From NCBI RefSeq assembly GCF_003201865.1, contig NZ_QJJJ01000010.1, positions 111,771-175,770 of the forward strand: DNA of 64,000 nucleotides, in the 5' to 3' direction. Below, piece by piece: positions 47,717-56,895 of the stretch; position 1 is the stretch's first letter; each line of letters opens with the position of its first letter. The DNA comes from Methylobacterium sp. B4 (GTDB lineage Bacteria; Pseudomonadota; Alphaproteobacteria; Rhizobiales; Beijerinckiaceae). The notes under the pieces were generated by a model, which saw nothing but the letters and a program-made list of their open reading frames with translations, searched no databases and was not told the DNA's origin. The translations under genes and the position numbers were made by a program.

Positions 47717-47834
47717 TCGGACGCCCGTTGCGTCCGGCGGGGCGGCCGCCCCGCCGCATGTTCCCCGGTGTCGCAGGGGCGAACGCCCGTCGGTATCGGA
47801 GCGTTGCCGCGGCGCGACTCGACCGGGAGCGACC

Positions 47835-49715
47835 GTGACGGACAGACCCATCGCCGACTACGCCGTGATCGGCGATACCTGCACCACGGCCCTGATCGCC
47901 CGCGACGGTTCCCTCGACTGGCTCTGCTGGCCCCGGCACGACGGCCCGGCGGTGTTCCTGGCGCTGCTCGACGACGAGCGGGGCGGCACCTGCCGCCTCG
48001 CCCTCGATCGCCCGACCGGGCTCACGCGGCGCTACCTGCCCGGCACCAACATCCTCGAGACGACCTTCACCACCGAGACCGGCCGGGCGGTGCTCACCGA
48101 TTTCATGCCGCTTCACCCGCACGAAACGGTGCCGGAAGAGGGGCCGGACGGCGATGCCCGTGGCCGCGTCGTGCGCCGGCTCGTCTGCGTGTCGGGGCAG
48201 GTCTCCGGCCGCTGGCTCCTGCGCCCGAGCTTCGACTACGCCCGCGCGCCGAGCGAGGTGAGCGAAGAGGGCGCGGGCCGGGTCCGCTTCCGCGGCGGGG
48301 GCGACACGCTCCGCGCCGCCTGCACCGTGCCGCTCGCGCTCGGCGAGGGCGCGGCCGAGGGCCGCTTCGCTCTCGCGCGGGGGGAGCGCGCCGACCTCGT
48401 GATCGCCCACGGCGAGGGCGAGGCCGGGGAGGCGCTGCTCGACGAGGTCGAGGCGTCCTTGTCCGCGACGCGGGCCTATTGGGAGGAATGGTCGGGCCGC
48501 TGCACCTACGAGGGACCGTATCGGGAGACGGTTCTGCGCAGCGCGCTGACCCTCAAGCTGCTCACCCACGGGGTCTCGGGGGGCATCGTCGCCGCCGCGA
48601 CCGCGGGGCTGCCGGAGGCGGTGCCGGGCAACCGCAACTACGATTACCGCTACGTCTGGATGCGGGACGCGAGCTTCACCGTCACCGCCTTCGTCAATCT
48701 CGGCTACGACCGGGAGGCGGCCGAGTTCCTGCGCTTCCTGCGCGAGGCCGACCCGAGCCGGGGCCGCGAACTCCACCTGATGTACGCCCTCGACGGCGCG
48801 GTGCCGGCCGAGGAATCCCTCGATCACCTGCGCGGCTGGCGCGGGACAGGCCCCGTGCTGATCGGCAACGCCGCCGCGGAGCAGGAGCAGTACGACATCT
48901 ACGGCGAGTTCCTGGTAGCCCTGCACGGCTATCTGGAGGGGGTCGAATTCGACCCGCCGGTCAAGGTCAACGACCACCTGCCCGAAGCCCTGTCCCACCT
49001 CACCGGTCACATCGTCCGCTCCCGCCACGCGCCCGATCACGGCCTCTGGGAGTTGCGCACGGACAAGCGCCAGAGTCTCCACACCAAGGCGATGCTCTGG
49101 GTGGGGCTCGACCGCGCCGTGCAGATCGCCCGCGCCGATCCCCGGCACCGGCTCGCCGACCCGGACACGGTCGCGGGCTGGGAGCGGGCGGCGCAGGAGA
49201 TCCGTGCCGAGTACCATGCGCGGGGCTGGAACGCGGCCCGCGGCGCCTACACCATGGCCTACGATTCGGACGATCTCGACGCGGCGGTCTTGCGCGCGGT
49301 GCTGTTCAAAGCCTTCGAGCCCCGCGACCCGCGGGTGGCCGCGACCCTCGACCGGGTGAGCGCGGAACTCGGCGCGGGCGACCTCCTCTACCGCTACCGG
49401 CTCGACGACGGCCTGGAGGGGGAGGAGGCGACCTTCACGGCCTGCGCCTTCTGGCGGGTCGGCTGCCTGGCTTTGGCCGGCCGCATGGAGGAGGCCACGC
49501 CCCTGTTCGAGCGGCTGATCGCCCGGGGCAACGATCTCGGCCTGTTCGCCGAGGAGATCGATGCGCGGAGCGGGGAGCAGCGCGGAAACCTGCCCCAGGG
49601 CTTCACCCACATGGCGGTGATCAACCACGCCGTCCGCCTCGCCGCCGCCCGCGATGGGGAGACCGCGACCGAGGAGCCGGATTGCCGGGCGGACGTCGCA
49701 CCCGCTCCGGCATGA
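47835..49715 (+). CDS. Glycoside hydrolase family 15 protein
   Basis: 626 aa from a GTG at 47835 with GGGAGCG upstream. The N-terminal beta domain begins RPIADYAVIGDTCTTALIAR and DGSLDWLCWPRHDGPAVFLA; the catalytic (alpha/alpha)6 barrel has NYDYRYVWMRDASFTVTAFV, MYALDGAVPAEESLDHLRGW and QEQYDIYGEFLVALHGYLEG. The general acid/base Glu candidates are in these blocks. Bacterial members of this layout hydrolyse alpha-glucans or trehalose. It has no signal peptide, so it is cytoplasmic, perhaps linked to osmolyte turnover. It stands alone. Confidence 0.9.
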   Translation: MTDRPIADYAVIGDTCTTALIARDGSLDWLCWPRHDGPAVFLALLDDERGGTCRLALDRPTGLTRRYLPGTNILETTFTTETGRAVLTDFMPLHPHETVPEEGPDGDARGRVVRRLVCVSGQVSGRWLLRPSFDYARAPSEVSEEGAGRVRFRGGGDTLRAACTVPLALGEGAAEGRFALARGERADLVIAHGEGEAGEALLDEVEASLSATRAYWEEWSGRCTYEGPYRETVLRSALTLKLLTHGVSGGIVAAATAGLPEAVPGNRNYDYRYVWMRDASFTVTAFVNLGYDREAAEFLRFLREADPSRGRELHLMYALDGAVPAEESLDHLRGWRGTGPVLIGNAAAEQEQYDIYGEFLVALHGYLEGVEFDPPVKVNDHLPEALSHLTGHIVRSRHAPDHGLWELRTDKRQSLHTKAMLWVGLDRAVQIARADPRHRLADPDTVAGWERAAQEIRAEYHARGWNAARGAYTMAYDSDDLDAAVLRAVLFKAFEPRDPRVAATLDRVSAELGAGDLLYRYRLDDGLEGEEATFTACAFWRVGCLALAGRMEEATPLFERLIARGNDLGLFAEEIDARSGEQRGNLPQGFTHMAVINHAVRLAAARDGETATEEPDCRADVAPAPA

Positions 49716-49818
49716 CCCTTCCGGGAGCAGGATCGGGACCGGGCCGGCCCCATCGACACAAACCCGACCGATTGTCGGGCTAGCCCCTCCGCCGGGGCGG
49801 CGAAGCGGAGGATGTCCG

Positions 49819-50067
49819 ATGCGAAGCTACAACCTGTTCCATCGCCGTGGCAGGGAAGCGCTCTGCTGCGCGGTGCCGGAGAGCTGCGCCGTGCCGCGAT
49901 TCGTCGGCGGCCGCCGCTGGACCTTCGGCGGCCGGATCGACGGCAGCGCCAGCCCTCCCCCCGGCTTCGACGACCGCGCCGCGGCCACCGCCGTGCGCTT
50001 CAACGGCTTCTACCTGTTCCAGTGCCTCGACGAGCGCGCGGCGGATCGCGCGGCCGGCCGGTCCTGA
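49819..50067 (+). CDS. Small hypothetical protein
   Basis: 82 aa from ATG 49819, with GGAGGATG ahead. Contains three cysteines near the start (ALCCAVPESCAVPRFV) and an aromatic central part (RRWTFGGRIDG, VRFNGFYLFQCLDERA). No signal peptide or family. It lies just before the PilZ gene on the same strand. Confidence 0.55.
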   Translation: MRSYNLFHRRGREALCCAVPESCAVPRFVGGRRWTFGGRIDGSASPPPGFDDRAAATAVRFNGFYLFQCLDERAADRAAGRS

Positions 50068-50153
50068 GCGCGATCCCGGCGAGCATTCCTTAACGGCCGG
50101 CATGCGAGAACGGCCGTCAGGACGGGTGGGACCATCCGGGACGAAGGCCGGTC

Positions 50154-50564
50154 ATGAGCAGCGACAAGCGTCAAGAGGTCCGCAAGCGGACCTTCCTCAA
50201 GGGACGGATCCACTTCAACAAGGGGGCGTCCAGCATGGACTGCCTGATCCGCGACTTCTCGGAGATGGGCGCCCGGCTCGAGCTCAGCGAGACCAACACC
50301 CTGCCGGAGGTGTTCGACCTCTACATCCCGCAGAAGGAGATGACACTCCGCTCGAACCTGCGCTGGCGCCGCGGCGACGCGGTCGGCGTCGCCTTCGCGG
50401 AGGCGTCGAAGCCCGTCTCCGAGCCGGCCCCGATGGCGGCGGACCCGTCGCTCGCCGTGCTGCTGCGCCGGATCACGGAGCTGGAGGCCGAGAACGCGGC
50501 CCTGCGCTCCGTCCTCGCCACGATGGGCGCCCGGCCCGCGTCCGGGGCGTCGCCCCTCGCCTGA
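50154..50564 (+). CDS. PilZ domain protein with C-terminal coiled coil
   Basis: 136 aa. The PilZ motifs RxxxR (within KRQEVRKRTFLKGRIHF) and DxSxxG (LIRDFSEMGARLEL) are present, so it probably binds cyclic di-GMP. A second part, SNLRWRRGDAVGVAFAEA, completes the barrel. Residues about 95-122 form a short coiled coil (LLRRITELEAENAALRSVLA), which would support dimerisation. Single gene, target unknown. Confidence 0.88.
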   Translation: MSSDKRQEVRKRTFLKGRIHFNKGASSMDCLIRDFSEMGARLELSETNTLPEVFDLYIPQKEMTLRSNLRWRRGDAVGVAFAEASKPVSEPAPMAADPSLAVLLRRITELEAENAALRSVLATMGARPASGASPLA

Positions 50565-50581
50565 GACGTCGAGCCGTCCGG

Positions 50582-51010
50582 TCAGGCCTCGTCCAGCGCC
50601 GCGCGGATGCGCGCGGCATGCTCGGCGAGCACCGCGTTGTCGGCCATGCCGCCCTCGTGGCGCTTGAGCGGCACGCCCTCGTGCCGGGGCACGAGGTGGA
50701 CGTGCAGGTGGAACACCGTCTGCCCGCCGGCCGGCTCGTTGTACTGGAACACCGTCAGCCCGTCCGCCGCGAAGGCCGCCTTCACCGCGCGGCCGACCCG
50801 CTGCACAGTGCCGATCAGGGCGCCGAGCGCCTGCGGCTCGGCATCGAGCAGCCCGCGGGACGGCGCCTTGGGGATCACCAGGGTGTGGCCCTCGCCCTGG
50901 GGCATCACGTCCATGAAGGCCAGCGTGTGCTCGTCCTCGTAGACCTTGTGGGCGGGAATCTCCCCGCGCAGGATTTTTCCGAAGATGTTGTCCGGATCGT
51001 AGGGCGTCAT
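50582..51010 (-). CDS. HIT family nucleotide-binding protein
   Basis: 142 aa from ATG 51010 (MTPYDPDNIFGKILRGEIPA). The histidine triad reads HLHVHLVPR; GHTLVIPKAP and FQYNEPAGGQTVFH are typical of Hint-like proteins. These hydrolyse purine phosphoramidates or adenylated substrates in the cytoplasm. It converges with the PilZ gene and is divergent from the metal transporter gene. Confidence 0.93.
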   Translation of the reverse strand: MTPYDPDNIFGKILRGEIPAHKVYEDEHTLAFMDVMPQGEGHTLVIPKAPSRGLLDAEPQALGALIGTVQRVGRAVKAAFAADGLTVFQYNEPAGGQTVFHLHVHLVPRHEGVPLKRHEGGMADNAVLAEHAARIRAALDEA

Positions 51011-51172
51011 CGCGCGGCTTCTCCCAAATCGGGCGGCAGGTTGCACGGGCGGCCCCGCTCCGTCCACCGCGGCCGGGCTCTCGATTCCCCCGGGCAACCG
51101 ACGTGGCAACCTCGGCCGAGGCGGCGGCGTTGTTGAGCCCGTGACGGCGGTGGACGCCGCGGAGAGCGGGAC

Positions 51173-52189
51173 ATGGCCGAGAGCACGGGTGCGATCTACA
51201 CGGCGGCGGGCGCCAACCTCGCCATCGCGGCGGCGAAGTTCGTCGGCGCCTTTCTCACCGGCTCGACGGCGATGCTGGCGGAGGGCGCGCACTCGCTGGT
51301 CGACACCGCCAACCAGATCCTGCTGCTGGTCGGCCTGAAGCGGGCCAAGCGGCCGGCGGACGCCAAGCACCCCTTCGGCTACGGGCGCGAGGTGTATTTC
51401 TACGCCTTCATCGTCGCCCTGTTCATCTTCCTCGGCGGCGGCATCTTCGCGATCTACGAGGGCGCCCACAAGATCGAGCATCCCGAGCCCGCCGCCGACG
51501 CGACCGTCTTCGGGGTGCAGCTCTCCGGCTTCTGGGTGAACGTCTCGATCCTCGGCTTCGCGATCCTGGCGGAGGGCTATTCCTGCGCCGTCGCGCTCAA
51601 GGCGTTCTGGGCCGAGAAGGGCCGGCGCAGCGCCATCACCGCGATCCAGCGCAGCAAGGACCCGGCGCTCTACACCATCCTCGTGGAGGATGTGGCGGCG
51701 CTGATCGGCCTCGTGATCGCCATGACCGGCGTCGTGCTCGCGCACCTGCTCGACATGCCGGTGCTCGACGGCTGGGCCTCGATCGGCATCGGTCTCGTGC
51801 TGATCGGCATGTCGATCTTCCTGATGGTCGAGACCCACGGCCTGCTGATCGGCGAGGCGGCCGATCCGGAGGTGGTGCGCGCCATCCAGGACGCGGTGCG
51901 CGAGGAGCGGGCGGTGCAGGCGGTCAACGAGGTGCTGACCCAGCATCTCGGCCCCTCCGACATCCTGGTCAACCTCAGCCTCGACTTTGCCGACGAGGTG
52001 CCCGCGGGCGAAGTCGAGCGCACGGTCGCCCGGCTGGAGCGGCGCATCAAGGCGCTGAGCCTCAACGTCACCCGCGTCTTCATCGAGATCCAGGCCAGGG
52101 GTGTGCACGCTGCCGAGACCCCCGGCTCGTCGGCGCCCGCGCCCACCGGGCACGACGCGGCCCCGCCCGGCTCGGCCGTGCCGGCCTGA
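51173..52189 (+). CDS. Cation diffusion facilitator (CDF) metal transporter
   Basis: 338 aa. Membrane helices start at about residue 10; TM2 has AEGAHSLVDTANQILLLVGL, the metal-binding His/Asp pair, and a later helix has LVEDVAALIGLVIAMTGVVL with Glu/Asp. The block KHPFGYGREVYFYAFIVALF is typical of a CDF subgroup of unknown metal. The C-terminal cytoplasmic domain (ILVNLSLDFADEVPAGEVER) is followed by a disordered Pro/Ala/Gly tail. It exports divalent metal such as zinc, iron or manganese with proton exchange. Confidence 0.9.
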   Translation: MAESTGAIYTAAGANLAIAAAKFVGAFLTGSTAMLAEGAHSLVDTANQILLLVGLKRAKRPADAKHPFGYGREVYFYAFIVALFIFLGGGIFAIYEGAHKIEHPEPAADATVFGVQLSGFWVNVSILGFAILAEGYSCAVALKAFWAEKGRRSAITAIQRSKDPALYTILVEDVAALIGLVIAMTGVVLAHLLDMPVLDGWASIGIGLVLIGMSIFLMVETHGLLIGEAADPEVVRAIQDAVREERAVQAVNEVLTQHLGPSDILVNLSLDFADEVPAGEVERTVARLERRIKALSLNVTRVFIEIQARGVHAAETPGSSAPAPTGHDAAPPGSAVPA

Positions 52190-52194
52190 ACGCG

Positions 52195-53283
52195 TCAAGC
52201 CTTCCCGGCCCTTTCGCGCGCGAGCAGTTCGCTCTTGCGCGCGGTGCCCCAGCGGTAGCCCGAGAGCGCCCCGTCCGAACGCACCACCCGGTGGCAGGGA
52301 ATCGCCACCGCGAGCCGGTTGGCGCCGCAGGCCATGGCCACCGCCCGCACCGCCGCCGGTTCGCCGATGGCGCGGGCGATCTCGGCGTAGCTCGCGGTCG
52401 CGCCCGCCGGGATGCGGCGCAGGGCCTCCCAGACCCGCTGCTGGAAGGCGGTGCCGCCAACATCGAGCGGCAGCGCGAAGGCCGCGCCCGGTTCCGCCAC
52501 GAGGCGCACGACCGCCGCCACGGTGGCCGCGAAATCCGCCGCGCCGGCCACGATCTCCGCCCGCGGAAAGCGCGCCGCGAGATCGCGCCGCAGCGCCTCT
52601 TCCTCGTCGCCGAGCAGGATCGCGCAGATCCCCCGCTCGGTCGCGGCCACCAGCACGAGGCCCAGGGCGCAGGGGCCGACCGCGAAGGACAGGCGCTCGC
52701 CCGCCCCGCCCCGGCGATAGGCCGACGGGCGCATGCCGAGCCGCTCGGCGGCGCCCGCGTAGAAGCGGCTCGGGGCGCTGTAGCCCGCCGCGTAGACGCT
52801 CTCGGTCACGGTTCTGCCCTGCGCGAGGCTGTCGGCGGCGCGGGCCGCGCGGTGGGCTTGGGCATAGGCCCTCGGCGTCACGCCGGTGACCGCCTTGAAG
52901 ATCCGGTGGAAGTGGAACGGACTCAGACCCGCCGCTCGGGCCAGCGCCTCGAGGGTGGGCGGCGTGTCCGCCGCCTCGATCAGCCGGCAGGCGCGGGTGA
53001 TTTGTTCGGCCTGCCGCTCGGCCGGGGCGGGCTCGTCCGGCCGGCAGCGGCGGCAGGGCCGGAAACCCGCGGCCTGCGCCTCCGCCGGGCCGGCGTGGAA
53101 GGAAAGGTTGTCGGGGCGCGCCGCCCGCGACGGGCAACCCGGCCGGCAATAGATCCCCGTGGAGCGCACCGCGTAGACGAAGCGCCCGTCGAGGCCGGCA
53201 TCGCGCGCGGCGACCGCGGCGCGCATCTGCGCCTCGGTGAGCGGCACCGCGTCGGATGGGGCGATGTCGGGTTCGGCGAGCAT
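52195..53283 (-). CDS. ada: Bifunctional regulator/DNA repair methyltransferase Ada
   Basis: 362 aa from ATG 53283 (MLAEPDIAPSDAVPLTEAQM). Three parts: an Ada zinc domain (GIYCRPGCPSR with Cys46 as methylphosphotriester acceptor, and PCRRCRPDE), an AraC-type helix-turn-helix region (about 90-190, LEALARAAGLSPFHFHRIFK), and O6-methylguanine methyltransferase with IPCHRVVRSDGALSGYRWG. It repairs alkylated DNA and activates adaptive-response genes. The stop of the metal transporter gene is five bases away, convergent. Confidence 0.95.
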   Translation of the reverse strand: MLAEPDIAPSDAVPLTEAQMRAAVAARDAGLDGRFVYAVRSTGIYCRPGCPSRAARPDNLSFHAGPAEAQAAGFRPCRRCRPDEPAPAERQAEQITRACRLIEAADTPPTLEALARAAGLSPFHFHRIFKAVTGVTPRAYAQAHRAARAADSLAQGRTVTESVYAAGYSAPSRFYAGAAERLGMRPSAYRRGGAGERLSFAVGPCALGLVLVAATERGICAILLGDEEEALRRDLAARFPRAEIVAGAADFAATVAAVVRLVAEPGAAFALPLDVGGTAFQQRVWEALRRIPAGATASYAEIARAIGEPAAVRAVAMACGANRLAVAIPCHRVVRSDGALSGYRWGTARKSELLARERAGKA

Positions 53284-53416
53284 GGGGCTCCTCCCGGAGA
53301 AGGTGGATGCGGCGATCCTGGCGCGACAAGGCGGCCGGCGCATCCCGTCCCTTGCTGTCGAATCGTTTTTTGCGTTCGCGCGCCCCGATCTCGGACCCGC
53401 ACCTCGGGACGCGAGA

Positions 53417-53457
53417 GCGCTTTCCGACGAAGTGGACACCGGTTCGTCGGAAAGCGC
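53417..53457. repeat. Perfect palindromic repeat with 15-bp arms
   Basis: GCGCTTTCCGACGAA and TTCGTCGGAAAGCGC enclose an 11-base spacer GTGGACACCGG. It lies in the 256-base gap between the M20 amidohydrolase stop and the ada start. I recognise the same palindrome with the GTGGACACCGG spacer as a dispersed intergenic element of alphaproteobacteria; only one copy is in this window. Confidence 0.8.
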
Positions 53458-53539
53458 GGCACAGCAAAGGCTTAGAGATGCGTCCCGACCCAACGTGGTC
53501 GGGCGCGGCTCTAGGGCGGGTCGGAGAACAGCGCAGGGC

Positions 53540-54697
53540 TCACGCCGCCGCGCGCCGCTCCACCATCCGCGCCAGATAGGCCGCGCCCAGCGGGATCAGG
53601 CTGTCGTCGAAGTCGAAGCTGGCATTGTGCAGGCCCGGCCCCGGCGTCGCCCCGAGCCAGGCATAGGCGCCGGGCACCGCCGCGACCATGTCGGCGAAAT
53701 CCTCGCTGCCCATGCGCGGCACGGTGTTGGCCTCGACCTTCTCGGGGCCGAACAGCTCGGCGGCGATCTCGGCCGCCGCCGCCGCCTGTTCGGGATGGTT
53801 GTCGAGCACCGAGAACACGTCGCGCAGATCGACCTCGATGGTCGCGCCGTAGGCCGCGGCGAAGCCCGCTGCCAAGTCGCGGATGCGGGTCGCGATCAAC
53901 TTTCTCAGCGCCGCGTCGAAGGTGCGCACGGTGCCGGCCAGATGCGCGCCCTCGGGAATGACGTTGTAGGCCGCGCCCGCGTGGATCTGCGTGATCGAGA
54001 CCACGGCGGATTTGAGCGGGCTGCTGTTGCGGCTGACGATCGACTGCATCGCCTGGGCCAGCCCCGTGGCGACGAGGATCGGGTCGATGCCCTGGTGGGG
54101 CATCGCCGCGTGCGCACCGCGGCCGGTGATGCGGATGTCGAAGAAATCGGCCGCGGCCATGATCGGGCCGGGCTTCACCTGCAGCACCCCGTGCGGCCCG
54201 TGGGGCGCGTTGTGGATCGCGTAGATCTCGTCGATCGGAAATCTTTCGAAGAGGCCGTCGGCGATCATGGCGCGGGCGCCCCCCAAGCCCTCTTCCGCCG
54301 GCTGGAACACGAACACGGCGGTGCCGGCAAAATCCCGCGTCTCGGCGAGGTAGCGGGCGGCGCCCAGCAGCATGGTGGTGTGCCCGTCATGTCCGCAGGC
54401 GTGCATCTTGCCCGGCACGGTCGAGCGGTAGGGGAGGTTGGTCTCCTCGGTGATCGGCAGGGCGTCCATGTCGGCGCGCAGGCCGATCCGGCGCGCGCCC
54501 GGGCGCCCCTTGAGCACCCCGACCACGCCGGTCTTGCCCAGGCCCCGGTGCACCTCGACGCCGAACTTTTCCAGGTGCTCGGCGACGATGCCGGAGGTGC
54601 GGACCTCCTCGAAGCCGAGTTCGGGATGGGCATGGAGATCGCGTCGCAGGGCGGTCAGCTCGTCGGCATAGGTGCGGATGCGGTCGATCGGGCTCAT
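53540..54697 (-). CDS. M20 family amidohydrolase (hippurate hydrolase/N-acyl-amino-acid type)
   Basis: 385 aa from ATG 54697 (MSPIDRIRTYADELTALRRD). Metal ligands: MHACGHDGHTTMLLGAA, FQPAEEGLGGARAMI, and HNAPHG and HNASFDFDD near the end. It has an inserted dimerisation domain around GRGAHAAMPHQGIDP. It hydrolyses N-acyl amino acids; the exact acyl group is unknown. The start overlaps the stop of the FemAB-like gene by four bases. Confidence 0.92.
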   Translation of the reverse strand: MSPIDRIRTYADELTALRRDLHAHPELGFEEVRTSGIVAEHLEKFGVEVHRGLGKTGVVGVLKGRPGARRIGLRADMDALPITEETNLPYRSTVPGKMHACGHDGHTTMLLGAARYLAETRDFAGTAVFVFQPAEEGLGGARAMIADGLFERFPIDEIYAIHNAPHGPHGVLQVKPGPIMAAADFFDIRITGRGAHAAMPHQGIDPILVATGLAQAMQSIVSRNSSPLKSAVVSITQIHAGAAYNVIPEGAHLAGTVRTFDAALRKLIATRIRDLAAGFAAAYGATIEVDLRDVFSVLDNHPEQAAAAAEIAAELFGPEKVEANTVPRMGSEDFADMVAAVPGAYAWLGATPGPGLHNASFDFDDSLIPLGAAYLARMVERRAAA

Positions 54698-55914
54698 TCG
54701 CTTGCCTCTTCGCAGCCTCGCCGGAACGGCGACAGGGTCTCGTACTCGGCGATCGCCGCGCGGACGAAGCCGCGCTCCCGCTTCAGATAATCCTCGATCG
54801 CGCGGGCGAGCCCCGGATCGGCGATGTCGTGGGCCGAGTGCATCGGCACCGGGCGGTAGCCGCGCGCGAGCTTGTGCTCGCCCTGGGCGCCGGCCTCGAC
54901 CCGCTTGAGGCCGCGGGCGATCGCGAAGTCGATGGCCTGATAGTAGCAGACCTCGAAATGCAGGAAGGGGTGATCCTCGATGCAGCCCCAGTTGCGCCCG
55001 TAGAGGGCGGTGTCGCCGATGAAGTTGATGGCGCCCGCGATCGGCCTGTCCCCGTTCCGCGCGATCACGAGCAGGATGCGATCCGCCATGCGCTCGCCGA
55101 TCAGCGCGAAGAAGCGGCGGTTGAGGTAGGGCCGGCCCCATTTGCGGGCGCCGGTATCGCAGTAGAATTCGTAGAACGCGTCCCAGTCGGCCTCGGTGAT
55201 CCCGGCACCGGTCTTGTGCTCGACCGTGATCCCCCGGCTCAACGCCTCGCGCCGCTCGCGCCGGATCGCCTTGCGCTTGCGCGAGGCCAGCGCCCCGAGA
55301 AAATCCTCGAAGCCGGCATAGCCGTCGTTCTCCCAGTGGAACTGCTGGTCGAGGCGCGCCAGCATGCCCAGGGCTTCCGCCTGCTCGGCCTCGCGCGGGC
55401 GCATGAAGGTGACGTGGATCGAGGAGGCCCCCGTCTCGCCCCGCAGGGCGCGCAAGCCCGCGACGATCGCCGCGGCGGCCGTGTCGGGGTCCTCCCCCGG
55501 CGCGATCAGGAAGCGCGGCCCCGTCACGGGGGTGAAGGGCACGCTGACTTGGAGCTTCGGGTAGTAGCTGCCTCCGGCCCGCTCGTAGGCATCGGCCCAG
55601 GCGTGGTCGAACACGTACTCGCCCTGGCTGTGGGACTTCAGATAGCAGGGCGCGGCGCCGACCAGCTTTCCCTCGCGCTCGACGCGGACATGCAGCGGCA
55701 GCCAGCCGGTGCGGCGGGTGACGCAGCCGGATTCCTCCAGCGCCGAGAGGAAGGCGTGGCTCAGGAACGGGTTGAAGGTCTCGTCGTCGGCGCCGAGCGT
55801 CTCGGGTGAGGTGGCAAGCGTGTCCCATTCGGCCGCGTCGAACCGGGCCATGCCCGGCACGGCGCGCACCTGCAGGACGGGCTCGGAAGCGTTCGCCGTC
55901 GCGGGGGTGGTCAT
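54694..55914 (-). CDS. FemAB-like GNAT protein (peptidoglycan-related acyltransferase family)
   Basis: 406 aa from ATG 55914 (MTTPATANASEPVLQVRAVP). It matches the FemAB_like family (DUF482): NPFLSHAFLSALEESGCVTR, YVFDHAWADAYERAGGSYYP, KLQVSVPFTPVTGPRFL, HWENDGYAGFEDFLGALASR, KRKAIRRERREAL, HFEVCYYQAIDFAIARGLKR and HKLARGYRPV. These have a GNAT fold; the activity is unproved, with transfer of an aminoacyl or acyl group proposed. It is followed by an overlapping amidohydrolase gene, so the pair may work on the same class of N-acyl compounds (inference). Confidence 0.88.
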   Translation of the reverse strand: MTTPATANASEPVLQVRAVPGMARFDAAEWDTLATSPETLGADDETFNPFLSHAFLSALEESGCVTRRTGWLPLHVRVEREGKLVGAAPCYLKSHSQGEYVFDHAWADAYERAGGSYYPKLQVSVPFTPVTGPRFLIAPGEDPDTAAAAIVAGLRALRGETGASSIHVTFMRPREAEQAEALGMLARLDQQFHWENDGYAGFEDFLGALASRKRKAIRRERREALSRGITVEHKTGAGITEADWDAFYEFYCDTGARKWGRPYLNRRFFALIGERMADRILLVIARNGDRPIAGAINFIGDTALYGRNWGCIEDHPFLHFEVCYYQAIDFAIARGLKRVEAGAQGEHKLARGYRPVPMHSAHDIADPGLARAIEDYLKRERGFVRAAIAEYETLSPFRRGCEEASE

Positions 55915-56148
55915 GGCCGCCAACGTAGGGCGCCTGCGCGCGGATGTGGATAGCGCTTCGGGTCTGCCGGGCGCGACAAAACGGGTCCGCCTTCGATCCA
56001 ACCCTCCCCCACGGCCCGAAGGCCCCGCTTCGCTCCGCACCTCGGGATGCGGGGGGGGGAACGTGGGGTCGTCGCCGTGACGCCATCGCTGTGACTCGGG
56101 CGCCCGCGCCGCTTGATCCCGCCCCGGCGCCGATTCCATATCGGCGGC

Positions 56149-56895
56149 ATGTGCGGGCGCTTCTTCATCGGCCAGCCGCCGGAGGTCTACCGCACCTCCT
56201 ACGGCTACCCGGAACAGCCGAATTTCCCCGGCCGCTTCAACGTGGCGCCGACCCAGCCGGTGCCCGTCGTCCTGCGCGAGAGCGGGGAACGGCATCTCCG
56301 GCTGATGCGCTGGGGCCTGTGGCCCGCCTGGCTCAAGGACCCGTCGGACTTTCCCGTCCTGTTCAACGCCCGGATCGAGACGGCGGCCGAGAAGCCGGCC
56401 TTCCGGGGCCCGATGCGCCATCACCGCTGCGTCTTCCTGGCCGACGGCTTCTACGAGTGGCGCCGCGAGGGGAGCGGCAAGGCGGCGGTGAGGACGCCGT
56501 TCGCGGTGCGCCGGGCCGACGGCGCGCCGATGGCGCTCGCCGGCCTGTGGCAGCCCTGGATGGGGGCGGACGGCTCCGAGGTCGATACGGCGGCCATCGT
56601 CACCTGCTCGGCCAACGGCACCTTGAGCGCGATCCACGAGCGGATGCCGGCGATCCTGGCGCCGGAGGCGGTCGAGGCCTGGCTCGACGCGGCGGTGGAC
56701 GCCCCCGAGGCCGCCCGCCTCTGCCGGCCCTGCCCCGACGACTGGCTGCGGCTCGATCCCGTCAGCGACCGGGTCAACAGCGTGCGCAACGACGATGCCG
56801 GGCTGCCCGAGCCGGCGGCACCGGCCCGGCCGGCGGCGGCCTCGCACCGGAGCGCCCCGGTGCGGGGAGCGGAGGTTCAGGGCGAGCTGTTCTGA
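56149..56895 (+). CDS. SRAP domain protein (YedK/HMCES family)
   Basis: 248 aa from ATG 56149. It begins MCGRFFIGQPPEVYRT, with Cys2 becoming N-terminal after Met removal; this Cys links to abasic sites in single-stranded DNA. The other conserved parts are NVAPTQPVPVVL, LMRWGLWPAWLKDP, VLFNARIETAAEKPAF, ADGFYEWRR and ANGTLSAIHERMPAIL. It protects abasic sites at replication forks. The tail is Pro/Ala-rich. It overlaps the following gene tail-to-tail by 19 bases. Confidence 0.94.
   Translation: MCGRFFIGQPPEVYRTSYGYPEQPNFPGRFNVAPTQPVPVVLRESGERHLRLMRWGLWPAWLKDPSDFPVLFNARIETAAEKPAFRGPMRHHRCVFLADGFYEWRREGSGKAAVRTPFAVRRADGAPMALAGLWQPWMGADGSEVDTAAIVTCSANGTLSAIHERMPAILAPEAVEAWLDAAVDAPEAARLCRPCPDDWLRLDPVSDRVNSVRNDDAGLPEPAAPARPAAASHRSAPVRGAEVQGELF

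Noticed and set aside
55980..56070. C-rich stretch before the SRAP gene as a further CCCTC repeat copy
   Set aside because: It shares CCCTCCCCC wording but no clear hairpin or the full block order, so it is too weak to list.
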